64,000 bases of DNA from Puccinia triticina (GCF_026914185.1 NC_070560.1:2719501-2783500); one strand, 5' to 3'. Shown: positions 1 to 10,988, numbered from the stretch's first letter. The notes: generated from the letters alone by a model not told the origin. Translations and numbers: made by a program.

Positions 1-2192
1 GGGTATCGGTCAGGAGTCGTATAGGAGTTCAGAGCGCGGAAATCGCCTACCAGTCGAGACTTCTCCTTGTTCCATACAATAATTACCGGGGTTGTGATAG
101 AAACCCCCTCATTGGATCCTACTTTGCGTAAAATGCCCATCCTGACCAACAATTCCACGTGCTCTTCGATAGCCGCTCTGGTGCGCGGGCTGGCCGGGTA
201 GGGAGACTTACGCAGCGCCAGGGGATAAGTCTTATCCACGGTAAGAGTGATTTCGACCTCATGGCCTTTGATCGACCCAAAAGGCTGGTCCGTTGTAGCA
301 AAGGCCGCTTTGTTTTCCGACAAGGCTTGGAGGAGCTCAGACCGTTGCAGCTCGGTGATCTCGCCACTGATCTTGCAATCCCGTAGAGCCTCTTCTTCAA
401 AGGAGAGCGCCACCTCGTGCTCCGGAGTTATCGAATTGATAGTTTCATCAAAGTCAAAGGTGCGGATCCCAATGGTGAAGCGCCGCTTATCGGAATTCAA
501 CAGGGAGATTTTATAATGGGACAAGTAATCATTACCCACAATAAAATACCGTGCAGACATGTTGTCCATTACCAAGAACTTCATAACCATTCGCACATTC
601 TGTAATACCAAGCGTATATTAACAACACCCAAAGGAACCAGCGCTCCCGACGCGCTGTGGAATTTTCCAGGCTGAATGGGCAATATGAACTTCTCCCACC
701 CGGGACAGAAGCATGCCAAGTAACCTTTACCGACCACCGAGCGGACCGCGCCACTATCCAGCAGGACCAGACAGTCCTTGTCACAACAAGTCATCTGAAC
801 CAAATTGTTCCTACCACGGGACGTGTCGACAGCAGCCGTGCTACTAGAGATAGCCCCAATAATTGGGCCTTCACCCTCATGGTCGCTACCTTGTTCTGTC
901 GCGGGGTCAGCCTCGGGCTCCTCGTCAACACTGTTAACATTCTTGGGACATGTGCGGGAGGTATGACCCGTTCCTTTGCACGAATAACACTTAACATCCG
1001 ACAAGGGAACCTTACCCTTATCTCCCACCGCACTCGGCGGCTTAGCAGGGGTGGCTGGGGAGGTCGGCGTACTCTTGGGAGGGAAACGGCGACGGCCAAG
1101 GCGGGTTTTATCGCAGATGTCCTTCAAGATGTTAATGAAGGAGCTCAGATCTTCATCCGGCTTTTTCATAGCATTCTTGGCCGCGTACTCAACCTCATTA
1201 TCCATAAGGTTCAAAAGTTTAAAATTTATGGACTCGTTGTCAATCGTCGGCTCAAAGCAACGGAGCCAATTGTACTGGCGCGTGACCCACTGCGCCGGTG
1301 CGGTCTCGCCAGGAATGAACCTGTCGGATGAAAAGGCATTTTGCTTCTTCCGTTTCCATGCGGAGTGACCAAACTTCTTACAAATCTCCGTCCTCCAAAA
1401 CGCCCAGGTAGTGTCATGGTGAGAAAGCCGCATTGTTTCGTACCACAACAGTGCTGTACCCGTGAGCATTGTGAGGAGCTTCAGAACAATGAACTCGTCA
1501 TCCACGTGGCTGTCCTTATGCGCGGTGTCTATCCACTGCACAAAACGTAGGTGATCATAGTCACCTTCCCCCGAGAAGGTAGGCCAATCTGACTTAGCAA
1601 TTGCCATGTTCAGACGCTTCTTTAATTCAGGGTCAATGCCTCCCTCATCCCGCTGGGGAGGCCGAGCCGAGGGGGCATAGGGGTGAGCATGGGCGAGATG
1701 GGGAGGGGCATCGCGGCTAGGAATGGATTTAACAGCCGTTTGGACTGTGTCCGACAGGCTAGAGATCTCTTCCCGCAGGCGGGCTCCTTCCGAGCGGTAT
1801 TGACTCATTACCCTGTCGATTTTATCATTTAGCTTAAGGAAATCAACACGCTGATTCTCACTCTGTTCCTCCAGCTTTTGTTCGACGTCGCTATTGGCCC
1901 GGGACTCTTGAGGCGAGGAGCTTCTCTGCTGGAGACGGTCAAACAGTTTATGCTCGAGTTGAAGGAACTTTTGGTCAAAGTAGCCTGTCCACTGCGGGCT
2001 CGGTGGTTCAACCTTAGCAGGGGGAGAATCATGCCGCGGTAGGCGCAATATATGTTGTTCTAATTCAAAGATGCGGGCGTGCAAGCTCTGTACCTCATGT
2101 ATAAGCTTGTCGTCGCTGTTATCGCGGCTCACAATATCAGAAACCGTGATATCAAGCGCATTCTGCACGAAGGCTTTTATCCTAGATTCCAT
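1..2192 (-). CDS. gag-pol: Gag-pol polyprotein of element A (partial: Gag, protease, start of RT)
   Basis: The frame is open from ATG 2192 (MESRIKAFVQN) to the window edge, about 730 codons. In order: a coiled-coil-like N-terminus; a Ty3 Gag core (around residues 190-390, including FSGEGDYDHLRFVQW and LLWYE); a CCHC zinc knuckle CYSCKGTGHTSRTC at 948-989 (residue 402 onward); an aspartic protease with LLDSGA (Asp near residue 479); and the beginning of reverse transcriptase with VGDFRALN at the edge. The in-frame region upstream of the ATG is open back to a TGA near 2415 and overlaps ORF1 in the other register. Gag packages RNA, protease cleaves the polyprotein, and RT copies RNA to DNA. No stop or frameshift is seen in the part present, so this copy may be young. 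Confidence 0.88.
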   Translation of the reverse strand, partial: MESRIKAFVQNALDITVSDIVSRDNSDDKLIHEVQSLHARIFELEQHILRLPRHDSPPAKVEPPSPQWTGYFDQKFLQLEHKLFDRLQQRSSSPQESRANSDVEQKLEEQSENQRVDFLKLNDKIDRVMSQYRSEGARLREEISSLSDTVQTAVKSIPSRDAPPHLAHAHPYAPSARPPQRDEGGIDPELKKRLNMAIAKSDWPTFSGEGDYDHLRFVQWIDTAHKDSHVDDEFIVLKLLTMLTGTALLWYETMRLSHHDTTWAFWRTEICKKFGHSAWKRKKQNAFSSDRFIPGETAPAQWVTRQYNWLRCFEPTIDNESINFKLLNLMDNEVEYAAKNAMKKPDEDLSSFINILKDICDKTRLGRRRFPPKSTPTSPATPAKPPSAVGDKGKVPLSDVKCYSCKGTGHTSRTCPKNVNSVDEEPEADPATEQGSDHEGEGPIIGAISSSTAAVDTSRGRNNLVQMTCCDKDCLVLLDSGAVRSVVGKGYLACFCPGWEKFILPIQPGKFHSASGALVPLGVVNIRLVLQNVRMVMKFLVMDNMSARYFIVGNDYLSHYKISLLNSDKRRFTIGIRTFDFDETINSITPEHEVALSFEEEALRDCKISGEITELQRSELLQALSENKAAFATTDQPFGSIKGHEVEITLTVDKTYPLALRKSPYPASPRTRAAIEEHVELLVRMGILRKVGSNEGVSITTPVIIVWNKEKSRLVGDFRALNSYTTPDRY

Positions 2193-2233
2193 GCCATCCC
2201 GTTCTGTCCCGGTCCGTTCTGGCCCGGTCGGGG

Positions 2234-3220
2234 TCAAGCTGCTTGCTGAGCCGCTCCCTGTGGCCCGTTTGCCGGAGGCGCTGGTGGAGGGGCCTGTTGG
2301 CGTACAGAGGCTGCTGGGCGGTTTTGGCCCCGAGTGCGTCGGCTGGGGATGCTTGCCAGGTTGTTCGCTGGGTGGTTTGGCTGTCTGTTCGCCGGGTGGT
2401 TTGGGTGGGTCACGTGGGGATTCCATCCCTCCGTCAGAGACAACAGAATTTCCCGGCTGATCAATCGTTCAAGGCTGTTGTGAGCCGTGATGGCTTGGTC
2501 CCGCAGGAGTATCATCGCCTCCTGGTTGTTGCCCGCGCGAGCCTCCAGGAACGCCTGTTTGAAGCGCAGGTGAGTTTGCAGAAGAAGCTCCGTTGTTGGG
2601 TTCCAACCGAGGCGGGACGCTGCCACGTTTAAACTCGCCGGCCGGGACGAGGGAGGGTTTTGCGGACCTAGTAGAGGAGGCATGAGACCCAGTGTTACTG
2701 CTGGTCTTCTTAGGAGGGGTCATGGTATTAATTTCGAAAAACTAACCTGCTGGTTCGGTTACAACAATAATGGATTCGACGCTATCCGGAGATTCTCCCC
2801 GTACCGTGCTGTTGAGACGGATCGGTTCCCCAAGGGTGAGGATTCTTTCGACTTCCGCCGTGGAGCCTCTATTGGATGTCTCGCGGGATCTGACGTCGTC
2901 GATTAACCTGGCAATTGCTGGATGCGCGGGACGACTCGCGGTAGAGAGAGCAGGATCAATGCCAGTGGCCACCGGAGATTCCTGGGTTATTGCAGGGTCC
3001 CGATGGGCAGTAGTGGAGGTAGTTGACGGGGGTACAGTATCGGCTGTATTACCGGTTCGTCTGAACAATCGATCAAAAAGATCCGCGACCTCGGTGGATC
3101 CTACTGGGGGAGCTGCTGGAGGAGCTGAGTTTCGTTGGACTTGTTCTTCCCCGGGGGCAGACGCAGGTCTTGGACGGTTCGACTGAAAAAAACTATGCAA
3201 GGAAGTTTGTCGTGAAGACA
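2234..3220 (-). CDS. Spliced ORF1 of element A, unknown function
   Basis: Function unknown. The model joins 3220-2747 and 2667-2234 by removing a 79-nt intron (GTTAGT donor, CTACTAG acceptor, phase 1). Upstream, a 64-nt intron (3284-3221; GTAAGT donor, TTGCTAG acceptor, CTAAC branch-like motif) would join an exon ending in A at 3285 to TG at 3220, creating ATG TCT TCA. The total is 303 codons including TGA, with every junction in frame. The protein starts MSSRQTSLHSFF, is rich in Ser/Pro/Thr, and has a helical segment (TELLLQTHLRFKQAF) and a low-complexity Pro/Asn/Ala tail. It ends 41 bases before the gag-pol ATG and lies in the +1 register relative to it. Element C has a counterpart with the same layout. 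It may be an N-terminal Gag-like or accessory protein. Splice sites are inferred from sequence alone. Confidence 0.6.
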
Positions 3221-3430
3221 CTAGCAAAACAAGATCCTTGTTAGAGTCGGGGTTTCCTGACTTGCGGGAAAAACTAAAACTTACTACTGTTACTGGTAGA
3301 AGTTTTCGCGAGAGAATGGGTTCGATTTCGGGACTCGTGTCTTACAATCAAACCTAGAGAGGGAGAAAAAATCAAATCACACTGGTAAGTGGATAATAAT
3401 CGAGTATATATAGGCTCAGGAAAAGGAAAT

Positions 3431-3450
3431 TTCCCAATGAGGCCCCCAAA
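3431..3450 (-). other. Primer-binding-site candidate of element A
   Basis: Immediately inside the LTR the minus strand reads TTTGGGGGCCTC. Element C has ATTGGGGGTCTGG at the same place. The TGG start suits pairing with a tRNA 3' CCA end, but the tRNA was not identified. Confidence 0.4.
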
Positions 3451-4110
3451 TGTCAGGGCGTGCCTCTATAGTGCCAACGCACTGAATGAAACCGTTGATA
3501 TAATCAAGGTTTGACGGCTGATCTCAGCTGTCACGACTGTCTGTCGGTGCTCGACTTGGCCGCAGCACAAGGAGAAAAGCCGCGCCTCCGTCTGGAGGGG
3601 CTGGTTGAGCAAATACAACCGGAATCTAAGAGATTCGAGAGAGAGTCCTTTCTAGGACGGAGAGAGAGAAAAGGAAGAAAAGGTCGACTTACCGAGACGA
3701 AGCGCAGAAAGTCGAGGGATAAGTCGGAAAAAAGAGAAAAGGTGGATCAATGGGCCCCAATCGTTGTAAGTCGGCGTTGGTGGTCGAATACAACAATATT
3801 GGTGGGCTTGGTAACTGATCTGGGGGATCCTTCCTGGTAGGAAGGTTCCCCAGTACTTATACCCCAGCTGTGCTGGGCTGACTTGTGGTCCGGTCTACCG
3901 GACCATCTATCCTCCTGGGAATCTCTAAGGAGGTCCCAGGCGGTGTTCACTTGCTCACTCGAGGTCGATACCCGAGTCTTGAGTCCTTCAACATCAATGT
4001 GCTCACTCGAGGGCTCCAGGCCCTTCCTTACTTGGTTGCGGGCCGCCCGCGCTTGTGGAGGCCCAAGGGTTGTCGTCGCCTGCGCTGTCTGGACTAGTAG
4101 GCGGCTGACA
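3451..4110 (-). repeat. 5' LTR of element A
   Basis: The 660-bp LTR is bounded by the inverted hexamers TGTCAG and CTGACA, the same termini as the LTRs of element C and the solo LTRs at 5065 and 35778. It carries a TATA motif on the minus strand. A GTAAGT donor-like site on the minus strand lies near 3687, downstream of the TATA. Confidence 0.8.
3856..3863 (-). promoter_or_regulatory. TATA motif in LTR of element A
   Basis: GGTATAAGTA is read on the minus strand inside the LTR, about 600 bases upstream of ORF1. It would place transcription start near 3830. The role is inferred from position only. Confidence 0.45.
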
Positions 4111-4329
4111 CAAATACAAGTAAGGCTCAAACAAACCTTCAGGAGAGAGCAGGAAAGGAAGTTTAGCTAATGATGGTTGTTGACCATGACAGACCACCAA
4201 AAGCCAACACTATTCTTTTCTTACTTCATCTCAGTCTCAACTTAAAAGTAGAGAGCGGCTCTGTTCCTGCTCTTAGGTACTTTTTCCTTTTTCTTTATAT
4301 ATCAATCTATTGTACATACCTTACATCAC

Positions 4330-4814
4330 ATAGTCTGATAAGAAAAAAAAACTGTTAGTTCTTTGAAGTTTTTCAGGTTTGGAAGCAAATTTAGCACCAA
4401 GTGCCCATGATTCTGGTGTGAGCTTTGACCCAATTTTTCCAGGTGATGTGTTTCTTCTTGTTATGGGTGGTGGTGATTTGGGTTGGAGTGCCCTTTTGGA
4501 AGACTTGACAGTGGTAGGCAGTTGTTTAGATAATTTGTACCTTGAGTCGGAATCTCTGCCTTCAGGATGGTTGTACATCAAGTCTTATATATAATTATTT
4601 TTTTTCTGCCAGAGGTCTCACTAATGATACTATTAAGGATATCTTGAGTAGGAATCTTTGCTGTCCCTTGGCTGAGGGAAATAAAGGGCCTGGGTGATTC
4701 AGGAAGGTGATCTATTTCAGTGGCATTGTTGGCTAGTATGTCAGGTGAAAATTCTTTGGAGAACATCCGCGAGCTGCAGCAGTCCGTTTGTTCGCGCTTG
4801 AAAAAAACAATCAA
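4330..4814 (-). pseudogene. Possible coding remnant, not recognised
   Basis: Two adjacent minus-strand open stretches (4814-4578 and 4581-4321) have protein-like composition, for example SKEFSPDILANNATEIDHLPES and, in the second, a Lys/Ser/Pro-rich stretch (KSPPPITRRNTSPGKIG). They meet at an A/T-rich junction and do not join cleanly by an obvious intron. No family is recognised. The rest of 4111-5059 shows nothing else I can support. Confidence 0.25.
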
Positions 4815-5064
4815 GGCGAGCGCCCCAAAAATATGCCGGCAAAGTCATGCAAGCAGGCCTGGCCGTCCCTCCTCCCAACAGAGTGGGAGGATGGGGGACG
4901 GACAAACAAACATAAATAGGCCGAGCCTCCCCGGCGAAAGAACACACTTCCGGCGGCCGATCCGAGGTCTGGTCTGACTAAGTTCGGAGTGTGCGCGGTC
5001 CTGATCAGCGGGCCTGGCCCGGAGTTCATGGGCTTGTTCTGGGCGGAAGGGTCGGGGGGCATGC

Positions 5065-6738
5065 TGTCAGCTGGCTACTATGTCAGAGCCACCATGACAT
5101 AATATCAAAAGCAAACATGAAATATTATTACGTAAGAAAGATACACTAGTACTGCTATTAATTATAATTAGAAATATAAAACCTGGAATATTATTCCATA
5201 TTCTGAATCCAAGCCTAATTTAACCTAGGGTACCTCACTTCAAGGTACCCTTAATTGTTATTCCTTCCTTGTGTAAATTGACTTCAAAAGTTTGACAGGT
5301 GCACCACGTCCCGTGTGACTGCACCCGTATGCTTATAAACATAACCACATATGCTTTTACCCCAGTTTCAGTGACGAAACTGAGGTGTTGTGTATAGTTT
5401 AGAAGATAGTAATAATGTTGTGTGGCGCATCCAAGCCCGCGTGCTCTGTGCCAGGCGCACCTGACAACAGTAGAGCCCTGTTGCCTGGAGCTCAAGCCCC
5501 CACGCGTGGTGTACACATATGCATAATGCATAAACCAGCCCGCAACCAAAGCGCCTGGGTTACCAGTACCCAAGAATGGGCCAGAATACGCCCCAATAGG
5601 AATATTACATGTGTTACACGTACCACACACATGTAATTTACAGCTAGATAAGGTATAATAACCACGTCATCAAATATGGACACCTTACACGTCTCACCAG
5701 ACCAGAATACCCCTTGTAGCGTGTGCAGGAGAGCATAGAAGGCGCCCTAGCTTCCTCCTACGCCTCAGCACACATGACCTACACATGTAATAAATGTATA
5801 GAAGGGTTCAAATGAACTGCAGCATTCAATGAGCGCTTCCAGAGCATGTATAAAGCACTGCTTACACATGTACAACTCCACAGAATCCAGTTTGTACAAC
5901 TCCACAGAATCCAGTTCTAGTACATTCTGTGGCACATTTCCACGGAAATAAGTGTCACACAACCCCCCAACCAGCCCCTATGGCGTGGTAAAGATGTGTA
6001 AAATCACGCAGAACCTCTGTAAATGGTCCTTGGCAACCCTTGTATCCAAGCCCCAAGGTTCCACGACCCACAGCGCCTTCTAGCGCAACCAAATTGCCTC
6101 AGAATGCGCCCACAAGTTTCCCCCGGTCCCCTGGGCGCCCCTGGAGGCCTGCCTAGGCTATAAAAAGGGCCCTTTCTCCGCCCAAAAGGAGATTCCCCAG
6201 CTTTACATTACCTACTAGAATTTTACCCGCCTTCAACAGCCTCCTTAGCCTGTGATTTCCCAGGTAAAATACCTACTTTCGTGATTTTTAGCCCCAATTT
6301 CCGCCCTGAAGCTGTCCAGTAACCACACTGCCCTCAAGATTACCTCTTCTGAGCGCCTCCAACTGGCCAACTTCACGCCTGAAGAACCTCAAGTGCCCCT
6401 AGGGTCTTATACTAGTAAGTTTAAGCCCCTTCTCTTGAGATTCACCGCTATTTCTTTCTGGGATTTGAAACACCCCTGTTTACAGGCCCCAGTTCTTCAT
6501 TCTAGAGGGATTAAACACCCCTGATTTATCAGGCCCCTCTTAAAATTAATTATATTCATTTTATTACGTCAAATTGGCCCAAATTGGCCCAAATTGCCTT
6601 ATTCTTACGCCCTAATTCCCAACAATTACGTTGGAATTAACCCTTATAACTTTGTCTTAGAGTTTTATAACTCTAATCTTTTGCTTTGCACCACGTGTAG
6701 CTAGAAGGATAATATCCTTGGCATCACGTAGGCTGACA
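5065..6738 (+). repeat. Solo LTR, 1674 bp, with 5-bp target duplication CATGC
   Basis: Starts TGTCAGCTGG and ends GGCTGACA. The flanking 5-mers are identical (CATGC at 5060-5064 and 6739-6743), the hallmark of an LTR left by recombination of a full element. A TATA box on the plus strand at 6159 sets the orientation. The length is unusual for an LTR. It contains a 21-bp tandem duplication near 5876-5915 (CCACAGAATCCAGTT) and many short palindromes. No protein-coding region is convincing inside it. Confidence 0.85.
6159..6167 (+). promoter_or_regulatory. TATA box of the 5065-6738 solo LTR
   Basis: GGCTATAAAAAGGGCCC is a strong TATA match about 1.1 kb into the LTR, followed by a pyrimidine-rich stretch. 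It supports plus orientation of the LTR. Confidence 0.6.
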
Positions 6739-7092
6739 CATGCCCTTCGAACCCAAGAAGGTTGTGGACGTAGTGCAGACTGCAGTATCTATGTACTGCG
6801 GCCTGTACTCGGCATATGTATCTGAAACGGGTGTCAGAATTCATCTTTTGTTTTTGTTTTGGGTGGCACAACCAATGTCGGCCCAGGTCCACCGTACAAG
6901 CAGGAACAGACGGGCAAGTGTGAGGAACCAACTAATACTCTTACTTCTTAAACAGCTATGAACAATATTCAAGAGAATTTGTCGCCAATGTTCAGATGTA
7001 TTAGGGGCAGTTTATGTATCTTTGAGTGAAGAATAAACTCTTGAAGGGAGGTTATATGTAATGGAAAGTTTGATTCATAGGATTTGAGGATA

Positions 7093-7252
7093 AGAGCATT
7101 CACATTCGTCGGGTTAAGTTGACGATTTCTGGCAACTTAACCCGGCCGGCACTCGCATTGGTGCGGGCTCACCCCGGGCTAACAAGCCCCAGGCTTGATT
7201 TCTGGCTAGAGCCTGCTAAATTTAGCAAGCCTTCCTGAAATCAAGTCTCACT
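7093..7252 (-). repeat. Truncated MITE (same family as 29531-29844)
   Basis: AGAGCATTCACATTCG begins a stretch that matches the reverse complement of 29531-29844, including GGGTTAAGTTGAC, a GGGCTAACAAGCC-type block and GCTAAATTTAGCAAGCCTT. The second terminal inverted repeat is missing. It is a non-autonomous DNA element relic. Confidence 0.6.
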
Positions 7253-8137
7253 AGGGCATTTTGAATATCCAATATGTACTTAGCCTCAGGCTCAGCAGTT
7301 GCATCAGACAAGGACGGTGCAAACCCTGCACCTCCACCTTTGCAGCGGAGCTGGGGACAGCGGTAAAGGGCTGGGGCGGGAGTTGTGGCAGGCGGAAGCC
7401 ACAAGTGATTATTGGTGAGGGGGTGCGCTATCTGGTCTACAGCCACCCCAGAATGTTTGTTACCCTATAGAGTTTGGTTTCTTTTTTTTATACGTTTCAC
7501 TGGCTTGTTGTCTATCTGTATTTTTAGGTGCGGGGTACGGGGATTTTTGTGCGGAAAATCCTTCTGGGGTGGACCAGGTACCTTGCGGATTTTTTTAATT
7601 TTTTTTTTCTCTGGATGTCTCTCTTGGATTGTGGATTGGTTTCTCTCTTGGTTTCTCTATTGGACTGCAGATCAGGTTTTTCTCTATGGGATTGCGGCTT
7701 TTCTCTTTTTCTAGGATTGTGTTTACGGTAAAGGGCGCCGGATATGTAAAAAAAAAAGAAGGATAAAATAGAAAATGTGGTAGTGTGGGGACTAAAGTGG
7801 TTCTCTTTCTGGGGTGGTCCAAGCACTTATAAAATTTTTTGTTGGACTGTGGAAGATGACGGACCTTTTGCTCACTATGTTCTCTTTGTCTCTCTCCAAG
7901 TGGCGGGCCTTGGCGTGTGGGGCTCAGAATGTGCATGTATTACCAGCTTTCCCGCAGTAGAGTGACTATATACAAGAAGAACAGAGACAACAGAGAGGAG
8001 CGGAAAGAAAAGGGAAGCTAGGGAAGGGTGGAGTAAGAGGCGCAACGGGTGCGCTCCACAAGAGGAGTGGTGCAGACCCAAGGCGTAGACACCAGTACCG
8101 GGTGTGGTTTGTTTTGCAGTTCTTCACCTAGATTGCG
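7253..8137. other. Gene-free stretch with T-rich imperfect repeats
   Basis: Contains low-complexity runs built from repeats of GGTTTCTCT / GGATTGTGGATTGG (7610-7700) and two related GGGGTGG-centred blocks near 7565 and 7812. No gene, RNA or mobile-element boundary is supported. Confidence 0.5.
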
Positions 8138-8947
8138 TCAGGCTTGGAGAGTGCGTTTGTCAGTGAGAACAATAACAGCTAGCTCAAGGCATTCGGCGAG
8201 TTGGCGGATCCCAACAAGAAGAGACGCGTACCTGAGAGGGCGTTGAGCGGGCAAAACAGCGACAAGATGGAGCAGGTTGTGGTAAAATTTGCAGAAGGCG
8301 TCCAGGTATTCAAGTACGGCAGTGGCGGGAAATACTGCATCCTCCCAGAGGGGATTGTCAGGGAAGGTGTGGTGCAAACTGCGGGAAATTTCCTTGAATG
8401 GGCGATCTATTACTGCACCATGATTGATGGAGTGGTTTGGAGGCGGCATGTGGGTTGGCGCAGACTGGGCTCGAGTCATCTCGGTGCCCTTAGCTGGGGT
8501 GGCTAGTGCGGAGATCTCAGAGTTAGTAAAGACACCAGTAGCGGATCAGACAATTTACGTACCTGGAGCTTGCGGAAATGTGGGCTTGGGGAATAGCACA
8601 ATTGGCGACGGGTCTTGTGGACAAGCGGAAAATCAAGCGGCAAGACCCAAGGTGTGCATAGCAGCTGGGCACAGTTGTTTCTGAGAACGTTCCAAGGATT
8701 CTGCAGGGGGTTGCTTTGAGTGAGTAGTAGACGGTCCAGCAGCGGACAACAAAGGAGCCGCTTGTGGGAAATTGAGTCAGTAATTGAAGGAGGGCTGGTT
8801 GACATTGTGCTTGTTGGCCCATTCCTTGGCCTTGCGGACATAGTCTTTGGCTCTGGAGCACTTGGCATGTTTGGGAGGAGGTCTCATGAGATCCTCACCA
8901 TGTGCAGAGGGCCTCTTGATGGGGGATTGAACCGAGATGACGGACGG

Positions 8948-10062
8948 TGTGGTAGACAGAAAAGTGAAAAATCAAACATTTTCTCATACATATATTTACT
9001 CACCCTAGGCCTCAAGATACCACCAAATGGATTCTACGGCCAATTTTACCCCTATTCACCACTGGAAGCGTCACTGGAGCCCCACTGGATTGGAAGTTAC
9101 ACCCTCTTGGACCCTCATGGACACGGCCAGCCCCAGTCATCAACCTGTCACACCCCTCAAGTCTCCTTCCCCAGGTATACACATACTCAGCCCCAGCCAA
9201 ACACATACTCTTTTTTATCCCTCTTATCTCCACTGCATATGCAGGGGACCAACCCCATTTCTTCTGTATTTGACATTTCCCCACTTTGTTCATGCACTCC
9301 TTGCATAGTATGACCTCATCTTTCATTTCTTACCCCACTTTTTGCCTGTTATATTTAGTATCTTCTGACACCACTTGTACGCAGCCCACCAGCTAAAATC
9401 CCTCATCCAGGGTCCCGTTGTAGCTAAAATCCCTCATCCAGGGTCCCGTTGTAGCTAAAATCCCTCATCCAGGGTCCCGTTGTAGCTAAAATCCCTCACA
9501 TTTGTCTATATAAGGAGCTCTCTCCCCCCCAGTTGTTTTTCCCTCAGTTCAGTACCCACAAGTTATACAGACATCACCCATCAGCCATTATCTTTATTCT
9601 TATACTTTATATCATATAACATACCATATCATCCCTGTCATCTGCAATAACCACTGAACTCACTCTAATAACTCTCAAATCTCTCTTGGTTAACATATCA
9701 CATGCCTGTCACGAGTTACCCAGTTCCTGGTTCAACTCCCAACTGAGACATATACCCTTCTCAGCCTAGGCACTCTTCTCAACTCTATATATCACCCTCT
9801 CAAGGACCTGTTTTCAATCCCCACCGGAAACATCAAGTCAACTTTCACCCTTTCCACTCCTCATAAAATTCTCTCATCTTTCACATACCTGTCATCAAAC
9901 AACTTCATCTGGAACTAGACCAGACCTATCACTTGATTAAAACTTGCCAAGCTTAGCTTGGTGGGTCTTGTTATCTGATAGTATAGAAGGGCAGAGTTTG
10001 CACCTCCATCATCCCCTTCTCCATTCAGCAAAAGGGTTTCACAACCACTTTTGAGTCTTACA
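8948..10062 (+). repeat. Solo LTR (family 2) with 4-bp target duplication ACGG
   Basis: Starts TGTGGTAGACAGAAAAGTG and ends GAGTCTTACA, flanked by ACGG on both sides. It aligns over its length with 14104-15091, which has the same ends. A TATA motif lies at 9507-9514 (CTATATAAGGAG). The only coding-like runs inside are shadows of LTR sequence. Confidence 0.8.
9391..9498 (+). repeat. 31-bp tandem repeat in the family-2 solo LTR
   Basis: Three and a half perfect copies of a 31-bp unit beginning AGCTAAAATCCCTCATCCAG, immediately upstream of the TATA box. The sister LTR at 14104 has only diverged single copies of the AGCTAAAATCCCTCA core. Such upstream tandem units often act as enhancers in LTRs; that is inference. 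Confidence 0.9.
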
Positions 10063-10559
10063 ACGGGGAACATTCTGCACAAGAACTTTGTGGCCCAGAA
10101 GGCGGAGGGTGGTTTTGTGATTTGCGGCGTCTGCAAGAACCCTTGGATTGAGGGGTGAAGGCAGAGCAGCGGCGTTTTGAGTCTTGGCAGTTGTTACAGG
10201 CGTGACCGGCGGGGGAGTAGACAAAAGGGAGGCTGAGTTTCATGCACATGACACTTCTGAGTGATAATTTTTTATTTGATTTTATGCAGGTCAACTTTGA
10301 AAACCCTTAGGAAACTGGTGTTCAATTTACAAATGTAAACAGGGAGAATGGTGAGCGGTGTGATTAGTTTGTAGAGGCCTAACCCTGAATTTGCAGCGGC
10401 AAAGCCGCCTTGGCCTCTAGTTTCATTTAATTACTACTCATACTCTCTACTCTTGCTTAAAATACAAAATATCAAAGAAAAAAAAAAAAAATTGTTCTTT
10501 TATTTTTCCACTTAGCAGCAAAAATAAAGAATAAAAGTTACTTTCTCCCCCCCACAAAA

Positions 10560-10765
10560 TAAGCGCTATAAAATAGCGTAGCACACTTTATAGCGTTAGC
10601 GCAGCACTTTTGCGCTATAATATGGCTAAAAATAGCCGCTAAAAATTTGAAAAGCTACACACTTGTGCCAAAAAGCGCAAGCGTAGCCAAAATAAGCTAC
10701 AAAATAGCGCAGCACAGCCGGGCCAAAGAGCGCTGTGCTTTCTGCTGCGCTGCGCTACACGTAGC
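10560..10765. repeat. Cluster of short AGCGC/GCGCT inverted repeats
   Basis: Repeated short palindromic words (TAGCGC, GCGCTATA, AGCTAC, GCTACACG) in both orientations give this stretch strong potential for local hairpins. No terminal repeats or target duplication were found, so it is not assigned to a transposon family. An adjacent hairpin (GCAGCGGCAAAGCCGCCTTGG near 10397) belongs to a motif also seen at 15189 and 37462. Confidence 0.45.
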
Positions 10766-10988
10766 CAAAGCCTTTCACCATTGCAAGAAGAATGTTTTGC
10801 CATTTGACTCAAATTTATTTTTTGGGAACCATGTAGGTGGTGAGTTCCTGCTCCCTTCTCTGGGTGTGGCCTCCAGGGTTTCTCCTCTCACGGCCCACTC
10901 CAGATCTTGCTCCATGGTGTGGCACGTTTCACCTTTCCAAAGGACCTCCAGCAACCAAGGTAATACTCTGTTGCTCTCTGGGCCCGTG

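Larger units (their letters stand above)
1..4110 (-). mobile_element. Ty3 LTR retrotransposon A, 5' portion (truncated by window edge)
   Basis: Minus-strand element. Reading leftwards it has its 5' LTR (3451-4110), a leader with a primer-binding-like stretch, a spliced ORF1, and a long gag-protease-RT frame still open at base 1. The start of the reverse transcriptase closely matches the same region of element C further right, so the two belong to related families. The 3' LTR lies outside the window, so target duplication and LTR identity cannot be judged; the five bases right of the LTR are CAAAT. No disabling mutation is visible in the pol part that is present. Confidence 0.9.
8138..10294 (-). 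pseudogene. Degenerate minus-strand gene split by a solo LTR; unrecognised Cys-rich/basic protein
   Basis: Right part (10294-10063): a Cys/Arg-rich segment with CNNCQDSKRRC, reminiscent of the first half of a fungal Zn2Cys6 cluster, then SSCAECSP. Left part (8947-8138): segments SVQSPIKRPSAHGEDL and KHAKCSRAKDYVRKAKEW, then, after stops, KEISRSLHHTFPDNPLWED and a helical Leu-rich tail to 8138. A complete solo LTR (8948-10062) separates them, with 4-bp target duplication ACGG on both sides. The coding frame also shifts by one base across the insertion, and stops occur within the left part. Such proteins often come from transposon families in rusts, but I cannot name this one. It is certainly not functional as it stands. 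Confidence 0.5.

Noticed and set aside
657..1331. 224-codon plus-strand frame
   Set aside because: It is the reverse shadow of the Gag zinc-knuckle and protease region of element A, which has clear motifs on the minus strand.
2234..2415. Programmed -1 frameshift joining ORF1 to gag-pol
   Set aside because: Frames overlap in element A in the right register, but in element C a TGA closes the gag-pol frame between the ORF1 stop and the gag-pol start, so the mechanism is not shared.
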